Assembly: GCA_021738605.1 (NCBI GenBank)
Contig: JAIPBY010000003.1
Location: 1 to 33,899, forward strand
DNA from: Chitinophagaceae bacterium
Lineage (GTDB): Bacteria; Bacteroidota; Bacteroidia; Chitinophagales; Chitinophagaceae
Direction: 5' to 3'
Length of the DNA: 33,899 bases
The notes beneath the pieces were generated by a model. It was not told where the DNA came from and searched no databases. It worked only from the letters and a program-made list of their open reading frames with translations. The position numbers were made by a program, and so were the translations under genes. Shown one piece after another: positions 23,773-31,729 of this stretch. Every line of letters starts with the position of its first letter. Within the stretch, counting starts at the first letter, position 1.

Positions 23773-25617
23773 TCAATGTGTTTCCGGAGCAAGCGACCAA
23801 TGTTCAGGGGAACGCCAGAGCCCTGACAACAAGAGCTCGCGCATGAAGAAAAACTCCTTAGGAAGCCTATCATACATCCTTGAAAAAAGTTCTTCATGTG
23901 CCAATACTTCTGTTTTCCAGGCCTCCCTGTCTACTTCCATTACGGCATCATATTGCGATGGAGTAAAGGACAGGCTCCCCCAATCGATGTCTTCATATTT
24001 GGGAACCCATCCAATAGGACTTTCTATGGAAACAACCTCTCCGTATACCCGCTCTACTACCCATTTCAGCATGCGCATGTTTTCACCGAATCCAGGCCAG
24101 ATGAAGTTCCCTTCCATGTCCTTGCGGAACCAGTTTACACCAAATATCCGGGGTGGATTGGGAATGTTGCGGCCCAACTGCAACCAATGGTTGAAATAAT
24201 CAGCCATATGGTAACCACAGAATGGCAGCATGGCAAATGGATCCCTTCTCACCTTTCCAATCTCTCCAAACGCTGCGGCAGTGGTTTCTGAACCCATGGT
24301 AGCTCCGAGGTAAACCCCGAAATTCCAATTGAATGCCTGGTAAAGCAAAGGTATTGTCGTACTTCTTCGACCACCAAATATAAAAGCACTGATGGGAACA
24401 CCAGCAGGATTTTCCCATTCAGCATCGATGCTGGGGCATTGATGGGCGGGAGCAGTAAACCTGGCATTCGCATGGGCAACCGGTTTTCCTGAGCCGGGAT
24501 CATGGAGTTCTCCCCTCCAGTTATAAATAACCTTGGGTACTTCTTTGGTCAGGCCTTCCCACCATACATCCCCCTCGGGGGTAATGCCTACATTGGTGAA
24601 AATACTGTTGCTGGACAAGGCCTTGATGGCATTGGGATTGGTCTTGGCATTGGTGCCTGGGGCTACCCCAAAATAGCCATATTCGGGATTGATGGCGTAG
24701 AGTTTTCCATCTTTCCCGGGTTTTATCCAGGCTATATCGTCTCCTACTGTCGTTACTTTCCAGCCCAGAATGTCTTCTGGTGGAATCAGCATGGCAAAAT
24801 TTGTCTTTCCACAGGCACTGGGGAATGCAGCCCCCAAATAGGTTTTTCTTCCCTTGGGGTCTTCAACACCCAGTATCAGCATGTGCTCTGCCAACCATCC
24901 TTCTTCCTTGGCCATCACAGAAGCAATGCGCAATGCAAAACATTTCTTTCCCAAAAGTGCGTTTCCGCCATATCCAGAACCATAGGATGCAATGGCCCTG
25001 TCTTCAGGATAATGCACAATGTATTTTGTAGTGGGGTTGCAAGGCCATGGAACATCTTGCTGCCCGGGCTCAAGCGGTGCGCCCAGTGAATGAAGGCATT
25101 TGATGAATTCACCATCTGTGCCCAACAATTCAAGCACCTTGTCTCCTACCCGCGTCATGATGTGCATGTTCACCACAACATAGGCTGAGTCAGTGATTTC
25201 AACACCAATTTTTGAAAGCGGCGAGCCCAAAGGCCCCATACAAAAAGGGATCACATACATGGTCCGACCCTTCATCGAACCGGAAAAAACCCTTTTCATC
25301 TTCACCTTCATTTCTTTGGGGTCTACCCAGTTGTTGGTAGGTCCTGCATCCTCTTTTCTCCTGCTGCAGATGAAGGTTTTGTCTTCCACCCTGGCTACAT
25401 CACTTGGGTCAGAATTACAAGCAAAACTATTGGGCCAACGTTCCTGGTTCAACTTGGTGAAAGTTTTGCTGTCCACCAATAATTGACACAATTCGTCATA
25501 TTCCGCTTTTGAACCGTTGCACCAGTGGATGTCTGTTGGGGCGCAAACTGCTGCCATTTCCTGGACAAAATGAACAAGCTCGTTATGCTGCAGAAATGCA
25601 GGCTGATTTGTTGACAT
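23773..25617 (-). CDS. pckG: Phosphoenolpyruvate carboxykinase (GTP)
   Basis: PckG converts oxaloacetate and GTP to phosphoenolpyruvate, GDP and CO2, the entry step of gluconeogenesis. The protein has 614 residues from MSTNQPAFLQ (25617), within the usual size for GTP-type enzymes and longer than the ATP type. Signature parts are IHWCNGSKAEYDEL, the kinase-1a loop FPSACGKTNFAML, the metal/nucleotide segment VTTVGDDIAWIKPG, RGELHDPGSGKPVAHANARF and SAFIFGGRRSTTIPL. An ATG at 25641 overlaps the predicted -7 element and is less likely to be the start. pulA follows 17 bases after the stop. It is divergent from the DUF1553 operon. Confidence 0.95.
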   Translation of the reverse strand: MSTNQPAFLQHNELVHFVQEMAAVCAPTDIHWCNGSKAEYDELCQLLVDSKTFTKLNQERWPNSFACNSDPSDVARVEDKTFICSRRKEDAGPTNNWVDPKEMKVKMKRVFSGSMKGRTMYVIPFCMGPLGSPLSKIGVEITDSAYVVVNMHIMTRVGDKVLELLGTDGEFIKCLHSLGAPLEPGQQDVPWPCNPTTKYIVHYPEDRAIASYGSGYGGNALLGKKCFALRIASVMAKEEGWLAEHMLILGVEDPKGRKTYLGAAFPSACGKTNFAMLIPPEDILGWKVTTVGDDIAWIKPGKDGKLYAINPEYGYFGVAPGTNAKTNPNAIKALSSNSIFTNVGITPEGDVWWEGLTKEVPKVIYNWRGELHDPGSGKPVAHANARFTAPAHQCPSIDAEWENPAGVPISAFIFGGRRSTTIPLLYQAFNWNFGVYLGATMGSETTAAAFGEIGKVRRDPFAMLPFCGYHMADYFNHWLQLGRNIPNPPRIFGVNWFRKDMEGNFIWPGFGENMRMLKWVVERVYGEVVSIESPIGWVPKYEDIDWGSLSFTPSQYDAVMEVDREAWKTEVLAHEELFSRMYDRLPKEFFFMRELLLSGLWRSPEHWSLAPETH

Positions 25618-25638
25618 AGTGTTTTGTTTAGGATTAAA

Positions 25639-25646
25639 CAAAGTTA
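25639..25646 (-). promoter_or_regulatory. -7 element of pckG
   Basis: TAACTTTG on the minus strand fully matches TAnnTTTG and lies 21 bases before the pckG ATG at 25617. No TTTG is found at 19-21 bases upstream, so the -33 box is weak or absent. On the plus strand a near-match, TAACTTTC (25717-25724), may serve the divergent operon that starts at 25747. Confidence 0.5.
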
Positions 25647-25746
25647 ATGTTTTACCATGCTCAATAGGTGTTGGAAAATCTGCTTTTACAGAAAACGATT
25701 AATCCGCAAAAATCATTAACTTTCAAGTTGAAACGATGTTTTTACC

Positions 25747-28086
25747 ATGATGATACCCATACAATTGAAAAAAGCCTCCAAAAAAAAGATTTTGGTAGTA
25801 TCTGCTGGACTGATGCTGATCGGTCTAACCCTTTATTTCATCACTTCTGGGAAAGAGGAAGAAGGTGGTGTGCCTGATGTGGTGGATTTCAATTTTCATG
25901 TCAGGCCTATCCTGTCTGACCGTTGCTTCAAGTGCCATGGGCCTGATGCCAACAAAAGACAAGCCAATCTTCGGTTGGACACTGAAGAAGGGGCCTACGC
26001 TGCATTGAAAGAAGATCCTTCTAAACATATTATTGTTCCTGGAGATCCCATGCAATCTGCCTTGTATGCCAGGCTGATTACTGCTGACACTGCTGAAGTT
26101 ATGCCTCCCCCATCCTCCAATCTCAGCTTGACCAAAAATGAAATTGAGATCATTAAAAAATGGATTGCCCAGGGTGCCAAATACAAAAAACACTGGTCTT
26201 TCATAGCACCTGTCAGGCCCAAAGTGCCTGAGGCGGACGAAGACCTCAACCCAAGAAACCCCATCGACCATTTTATTTTCACGACCCTGGACAAAGTGGG
26301 CTTGGAGCCCAATGCTGAAGCATCAAAAGAAGCTTTGCTGAAAAGGGTTTCCATGGACATTACCGGGCTTCCTCCTACCATTGAACAACAAGAGCGGTTT
26401 CTTGCCGACAAGTCTCCCAATGCATATGAAAAAATTGTAGATGAATTGCTGGCCAGCAAACACTATGGCGAGAAAATGGCCATCCAATGGATGGACCTTG
26501 CGCGTTATGCCGATAGCCATGGCTACCAGGATGATGGCTTACGTACCATGTGGCCTTGGCGTGATTGGGTTATCCATGCCTTTAACAGCAATTACCCCTA
26601 TTCCAAATTTCTCACCTGGCAATTGGCGGGCGACCTGCTCCCCAATCCGTCTAAAGAACAATTGCTGGCAACTGGCTTTAACAGGAACCATAAGATTACC
26701 CAGGAAGGTGGTGTGATTGATGAAGAGTACAGGATTGAATATGTAACCGACAGGACCAATACCGTTGGCAAGGCATTCATGGCCATCACGTTGGAATGTG
26801 CCAAATGCCATGACCACAAATACGATCCTGTATCACAAAAAGACTACTACAGCATGTTTGCGTTTTTTGACAAGGTTCCGGAAAAAGGGCTTGTCGGTAC
26901 CATAGATGCCTCTTTTGCAGATCCTCCCAGCATGAAAATCAGTACTGCAGACGTTTCCTCCATATTGGCTTTTATCAACAAAAAAGACACGATGGATGTA
27001 TCCGTGATGGTCATGAAAGACAGTGTTGGCATACGGGAAACACAGCTGCTCAGAAGAGGTGTGTACGATCAAAAAGCAGATACTGTTCAGATGGCTACTC
27101 CGGCTTCCATCCTAACGTATAACCCCAAAAAATATGAGCAAAACAGGCTAGGCCTGGCAAAATGGATGATCGATCCTCAAAACCCATTGACAGCAAGGGT
27201 TTATGTGAACAGGATCTGGCATGAGCTCTTTGGACGTGGGCTGGTGAAGACTTCAGGGGATTTTGGGATGCAGGGAGAACTGCCCTCACATCCTGAATTG
27301 CTTGACTGGCTGGCAGTTGAGTTCAGGGAATCCGGATGGGACATCAAAAAACTCATCCGATTGATTGTCACCTCCTCTACCTACAGACAATCGGCCCAAA
27401 GGACATCAGACAAATTCCAAAAAGATCCTGACAACAAATACTATAGTTTCTTTCCAAGGCTCAGGCTAAGTGCTGAACTGCAACGCGATTTACTGCTTAC
27501 TGCATCAGGCATTTTGAATCCAGAAATTGGCGGACCCAGTGTGAAACCCTACCAACCCAAAGGCGTATGGGAAGCCACTACCTCCGGCAGGGGCGAACTG
27601 GCCAAATATATCCAGGACAAGGGCGACAAACTGTACAGAAGAGGTTTATACAATTTCATCAAAAGAACGGCTCCTCCACCAGCTTTGCTGATCATGGATG
27701 CAAGCACAAGGGATCAGTGTGAAGTGACAAGATCAAGAACCAATACACCCCTCCAAGCATTGGTATTGATGAATGATCCACAATTGCTGGAAGCCGCGAG
27801 GGTATTGGCCCAGCGCACTTCAAACCTGAACCTTTCCGAAGACCAAAAACTGGATAGGTTATTCAGGCTGGTGCTTTGCAGAAAAGCCAACGAGAAAGAA
27901 ATGAAAATGCTCAAAGGATATTACCTCCAGGAAAAAAACAAATTCATTCAGCAGAAAGACAAGGCTGAAGGATTCTTGAAAGCAGGAGAATTTGAGCAAA
28001 TTAAAACGAAGAATATCGCTGAAACAGCTGCATTGATGCAGGTGAACCAGATGATTTTCAATTTGGATGAAACCACTGTAAAATAA
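25747..28086 (+). CDS. Membrane-anchored di-CxxCH protein with DUF1549 and DUF1553 domains
   Basis: A 779-residue envelope protein of the planctomycete-cytochrome (PSCyt1)/DUF1549/DUF1553 type, with no settled function. Residues 14-34 form one N-terminal membrane anchor (KILVVSAGLMLIGLTLYFIT). A cytochrome-c-like domain follows, with CFKCH at 60-64 and a likely axial Met119 in EVMPPP. DUF1549 spans about 170-375 and has a second heme motif CAKCH at 351-355 (ECAKCHDHKYDPV). DUF1553 spans about 460-720 with LAKWMIDPQNPLTARVYVNR, GDFGMQGELPSHPELLDWLA and RSRTNTPLQALVLMNDP. It is the first of four genes; the DUF1501 gene starts 4 bases after its stop. I infer a periplasm-facing c-type redox protein. 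Confidence 0.9.
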   Translation: MMIPIQLKKASKKKILVVSAGLMLIGLTLYFITSGKEEEGGVPDVVDFNFHVRPILSDRCFKCHGPDANKRQANLRLDTEEGAYAALKEDPSKHIIVPGDPMQSALYARLITADTAEVMPPPSSNLSLTKNEIEIIKKWIAQGAKYKKHWSFIAPVRPKVPEADEDLNPRNPIDHFIFTTLDKVGLEPNAEASKEALLKRVSMDITGLPPTIEQQERFLADKSPNAYEKIVDELLASKHYGEKMAIQWMDLARYADSHGYQDDGLRTMWPWRDWVIHAFNSNYPYSKFLTWQLAGDLLPNPSKEQLLATGFNRNHKITQEGGVIDEEYRIEYVTDRTNTVGKAFMAITLECAKCHDHKYDPVSQKDYYSMFAFFDKVPEKGLVGTIDASFADPPSMKISTADVSSILAFINKKDTMDVSVMVMKDSVGIRETQLLRRGVYDQKADTVQMATPASILTYNPKKYEQNRLGLAKWMIDPQNPLTARVYVNRIWHELFGRGLVKTSGDFGMQGELPSHPELLDWLAVEFRESGWDIKKLIRLIVTSSTYRQSAQRTSDKFQKDPDNKYYSFFPRLRLSAELQRDLLLTASGILNPEIGGPSVKPYQPKGVWEATTSGRGELAKYIQDKGDKLYRRGLYNFIKRTAPPPALLIMDASTRDQCEVTRSRTNTPLQALVLMNDPQLLEAARVLAQRTSNLNLSEDQKLDRLFRLVLCRKANEKEMKMLKGYYLQEKNKFIQQKDKAEGFLKAGEFEQIKTKNIAETAALMQVNQMIFNLDETTVK

Positions 28087-28090
28087 GATC

Positions 28091-29542
28091 ATGGAAAATC
28101 AGGAGAAACAATTCAGGCTGAACGTTACCAGAAGACATTTTCTAACCAAAGCCGGATTGGGATTTGGAAGCGCCGCACTGGGCTCAATGTTGTTCAAGGA
28201 CCAATTGTTTGGAGCTGATGCACAATCCTCAATACCTTTGGGATTGGCACAGTATGCACCTAAAGCCAAACGGATCATTTATCTTTTTCAGAATGGTGCC
28301 CCTTCCCAGTTGGAAACATTCGACTACAAACCCTTGCTCAACAAGATGCATGGTGAAGAATTGCCAGCCTCCATTCGCATGGGCCAGAGGCTTACCGGCA
28401 TGACTGCCAACCAGGAAAAATTTCCACTTGTTGGCTCTTCATTTGGATTCTCACAACATGGCAAGTCTGGCGCATGGATATCAGAACTTTTTCCCAACAT
28501 TGCTTCCATTGCTGATGATATCTGTATTGTCAAAACAATGAATACAGAAGCCATCAACCATGACCCCGCCCTGACATTTTTCCAAACAGGGGCACAACAG
28601 GGCAACAGGCCCAGCATGGGTGCATGGATGAGCTATGGACTGGGAAGTGAAAATTCTAACCTCCCTTCCTATACAGTTCTTCTCTCTCGTGGCCGTGGAA
28701 ATGGACAGGGTGTTTATTCAAAATTATGGACCAACGGCTTTCTGGACAGCGTTCACCAGGGCGTTGTGTTCAGCAGCGGTGACGATCCAGTACTTTACCT
28801 CAACAATCCTGAAGGGCATGACAAGCAAAGCCGGAGAGACATGCTCGACCAGCTGGCAAAATTCAATGCAGAAGCATTCGACAATTTTGGGGACCCTGAA
28901 ATCAATACCCGCATCAAACAATACGAAATGTCTTACCGCATGCAGAGTGCGGTGCCTGAACTGACAGACCTGAGCAAGGAGTCTGATAATACCATCAAAA
29001 TGTATGGCCCGGATTGCCTTGTGCCTGGCACTTACGCAGCCAACTGTTTGCTGGCCAGAAAGCTCTCTGAATCTGGCGTTCGTTTTGTGCAACTTTACCA
29101 CCAGGGATGGGATACGCATGGCAACCTGGTCAATGACATGAGGATGCAGGCAGAAGACGTAGACAGGGCTTCTGCTGGCCTGATCAAGGACTTGAAGCAA
29201 AGGGGACTGCTGGATGAAACACTGGTGATTTGGGGTGGTGAATTTGGACGGACCAATTATTGCCAGGGCAAGATTGATGGGGCCAACTACGGTCGCGACC
29301 ATCATCCCAAATGCTTCAGCATCTGGATGGCCGGCGGTGGAATCAAACCGGGCACGGTATATGGTGAAACAGATGAATTCGGCTACAATACCATCAAGGA
29401 TCCAGTAAGCGTGCATGATTTTCATGCCACCGTACTCCACCTGATGGGCATCAACCATGAGCAGCTCACCTATCGCCATCTGGGAAGACGTTACAGGCTC
29501 ACAGACGTTGCCGGACAAGTAGTGAACGGAATTATTGCCTAA
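28091..29542 (+). CDS. Tat-exported DUF1501 protein
   Basis: A 483-residue DUF1501 protein of the alkaline-phosphatase/sulfatase-like superfamily; activity has not been established. The N-terminus has a Tat signal, TRRHFLTKAGLGFGSAALG, with the twin arginines at 14-15, so it is exported folded, probably with bound metal. Conserved family blocks are YLFQNGAPSQLETFDYKP, GMTANQEKFPL, the QGWDTHGNLVNDM segment, and GGEFGRTNYCQGKIDGANYG followed by RDHHPKCFSIWMAGGG. The Asp/His pairs in DTHG and GRDHHP resemble metal ligands. It sits between the DUF1549/DUF1553 gene (4-base gap) and the membrane cytochrome gene (24-base gap). DUF1501 and DUF1553 genes are typical partners in Planctomycetes and some Bacteroidota. 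Confidence 0.92.
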   Translation: MENQEKQFRLNVTRRHFLTKAGLGFGSAALGSMLFKDQLFGADAQSSIPLGLAQYAPKAKRIIYLFQNGAPSQLETFDYKPLLNKMHGEELPASIRMGQRLTGMTANQEKFPLVGSSFGFSQHGKSGAWISELFPNIASIADDICIVKTMNTEAINHDPALTFFQTGAQQGNRPSMGAWMSYGLGSENSNLPSYTVLLSRGRGNGQGVYSKLWTNGFLDSVHQGVVFSSGDDPVLYLNNPEGHDKQSRRDMLDQLAKFNAEAFDNFGDPEINTRIKQYEMSYRMQSAVPELTDLSKESDNTIKMYGPDCLVPGTYAANCLLARKLSESGVRFVQLYHQGWDTHGNLVNDMRMQAEDVDRASAGLIKDLKQRGLLDETLVIWGGEFGRTNYCQGKIDGANYGRDHHPKCFSIWMAGGGIKPGTVYGETDEFGYNTIKDPVSVHDFHATVLHLMGINHEQLTYRHLGRRYRLTDVAGQVVNGIIA

Positions 29543-29566
29543 TATTTTTCCAAAGAAAAAATATGT

Positions 29567-31729
29567 ATGTCTAGACATCTTCTCGTGCTCTCCAACCTGC
29601 TGATCGTATTACAGGTTTTTCTTCTTTTGTTCTGTTTTTTAGACCTGAGCGTACTTCCACAGATTATATTGTTTGTAGGAAGATTTCATCCTGTTGTACT
29701 GCATTTGCCCATTACGTTAATCATTTTGTTGGTCCCCTTCTCTGTTTACCTCCAAAAAAGGACAGATACCGATGGTCTTACTGGCATATTTGATTTGATG
29801 CTTCACTACATCGCATTGATTTCAACGCTTACTGCACTTGCAGGATTTTTGCTGGCAGCAGATGGCGGATACGATCAGGAGTCACTCCGTGTTCATAAAT
29901 GGCTTGGTGTTGCCGTCGCTTTTTCAACACATGCCCTTGTGTACATCAAAAAAACATTTGCACAAAACGCCATGGTATGGAACATTGCCATGTCTGCCAC
30001 CCTAATTATCATGGTCGCGGGAAGTCATTATGGCGGAAACCTGACACATGGCGAAGGATTCTTTGCATTCAATAAAGAAAATAAACCAACCATCACCATC
30101 CCTGTGTTTACAGAAAAAACAACGGTTTACCAGGGTGCTGTTCAACCCGTTTTGGAAGCCAAATGCATCACCTGCCACAACGATAAAAAAATGAAGGGTG
30201 GACTCAACCTCAGTGCTTTTCAGGCGGCGGCCAAGGGTGGGAAAAATGGAGCAGCATGGGTTTCAGGAGATCCTGATAAAAGCTTGATGATTGAAAGGAT
30301 GCTACTTGACATGGACGATCAAAAGCACATGCCACCCAAAGGAAAAGCCCAGCTCAGTAGTGTAGAAATTCTTTTGTTCAAGGAATGGATCAGGGCAGGC
30401 GCCAATCCAACCAAGACCTATCACTCCCTCGCAGCTACCGACACCCTCAAAACAATTGTCAGCAGCATCATCAATGTTGCACCGGTAGAAAAAGCAACCA
30501 AAACATATTCTTTTTCGGCCGCCTCCACCTCTACTATCGAGCAGCTCAATTCTCCCTTCAGGAGAATTCTTCCACTGGCCTCCAACTCACCTGCCCTGAG
30601 TGTCAAATTTTATCTCAAAGAAAAATATGACCTGAACATGTTGAAGGAATGCAAATCCATCGCGGAGCAGGTTGTTGAAGTCAATCTCTCCAACATGCCT
30701 GCCGATGACAAGGCCATAGAAGTGCTTTCTTCCTTTGAAAACATTGAGCGCATCAACCTCAATGGAACTGCCATTTCTGGCAAGAACCTGGGTGTATTAA
30801 AATCCAACAAACACCTTGAACAAGTTTCACTGGCCAGCACAGCAGTTGGTTTTGCCATGCTGGATGCGTTAGGAGCCATCCCTTCGCTAAAAAATGTTTT
30901 CCTCTGGAATACTGCACTCACTGCTCCTGAGTTGGATGCCATCAAGAAAAAGTTTCCAAAAATCAATTGGGATCTTGGCTATATTCCAGACAAGAATGAA
31001 TTGCTCAAACTGACAGTCCCGAGATTGCTCGATGCAGACAAAAGGATTTATTCACCTGGTGAACTCATTGCCTTCAAGCCCCAGATGTCTGGCGTTCAGA
31101 TCCGTTATACCATTGACGGCTCCAAACCAGATTCATTGGCCAGCATATTGTACACCAAGCCATTCCCTGTCATTGGTATGATGAAACTCAGGGCTATTTC
31201 GGTCAGCCCTGGATGGAAAACAAGTGATACAACTGACAATACTTTTTTCCTCAAAGGTTTTAAGCCTGACTCCATCAGGATGATCAATCAGGCAGACAAA
31301 CAATACAAAGGACAGGGCGCAATTACCCTTACAGACCTTGTGAAGGGCGGTCCAGGCAACCTCAATGTCAATTGGTTGGGATATCGCGACAACTCTTTCA
31401 AAATTGGTGCCTATTTTTCAAAGGGCGAAGACATCCAGCAAATCCTGCTCAGCACGGTAGAACACATTGATGGATATATCATGCCCGCAAAAAAAATCAT
31501 CATCAAAGGCGGCGACTCACCAACATCGATGAAGCTGCTCAAGACGATTGTTCCGGAACAGCCCAAGGAGAAAAGAAGAAGACACCTCATCCCATTTGTG
31601 ATTCCATTGGAGAAAAAACAATACAAATACTTTGAAATTGAAGCATTCCCAGTCAATGTATTGCCCAAATGGCATCCCGGAAAAGGCGATAAGGGATGGG
31701 TCTTTGTTGACGAGTTGTTTTTTTATTGA
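29567..31729 (+). CDS. Multidomain membrane protein: DUF2231-like His-rich domain, c-type heme domain, LRR-like and carbohydrate-binding-like modules
   Basis: A 720-residue protein. Residues 1-155 hold four to five membrane helices with histidines H41, H46, H80, H110, H122, H154 and H161 (GRFHPVVLHLPIT, HKWLG, SHYGGNLTHG), resembling DUF2231. Residues about 185-295 form a PSCyt1-type domain with CITCH at 200-204 and a possible Met ligand in HMPPKG. About 340-470 has leucine-rich-like repeats (VVEVNLSNMP, IERINLNGTAISG, LEQVSLASTAVG). About 505-565 resembles the CHB_HEX_C/Fn3-associated module (IRYTIDGSKPDS). The last 140 residues look like a jelly-roll, F5/8-type binding domain (WLGYRDNSFKIGAYF, WVFVDELFFY). 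Enzymatic function is unknown. Its stop overlaps the next start as TGATG. Confidence 0.85.
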   Translation: MSRHLLVLSNLLIVLQVFLLLFCFLDLSVLPQIILFVGRFHPVVLHLPITLIILLVPFSVYLQKRTDTDGLTGIFDLMLHYIALISTLTALAGFLLAADGGYDQESLRVHKWLGVAVAFSTHALVYIKKTFAQNAMVWNIAMSATLIIMVAGSHYGGNLTHGEGFFAFNKENKPTITIPVFTEKTTVYQGAVQPVLEAKCITCHNDKKMKGGLNLSAFQAAAKGGKNGAAWVSGDPDKSLMIERMLLDMDDQKHMPPKGKAQLSSVEILLFKEWIRAGANPTKTYHSLAATDTLKTIVSSIINVAPVEKATKTYSFSAASTSTIEQLNSPFRRILPLASNSPALSVKFYLKEKYDLNMLKECKSIAEQVVEVNLSNMPADDKAIEVLSSFENIERINLNGTAISGKNLGVLKSNKHLEQVSLASTAVGFAMLDALGAIPSLKNVFLWNTALTAPELDAIKKKFPKINWDLGYIPDKNELLKLTVPRLLDADKRIYSPGELIAFKPQMSGVQIRYTIDGSKPDSLASILYTKPFPVIGMMKLRAISVSPGWKTSDTTDNTFFLKGFKPDSIRMINQADKQYKGQGAITLTDLVKGGPGNLNVNWLGYRDNSFKIGAYFSKGEDIQQILLSTVEHIDGYIMPAKKIIIKGGDSPTSMKLLKTIVPEQPKEKRRRHLIPFVIPLEKKQYKYFEIEAFPVNVLPKWHPGKGDKGWVFVDELFFY

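Noticed and set aside
28724..29578. Open frame of 284 codons on the minus strand opposite the DUF1501 gene
   Set aside because: The plus-strand protein is full length with clear family motifs; the antisense frame shows no homology that I recognise.
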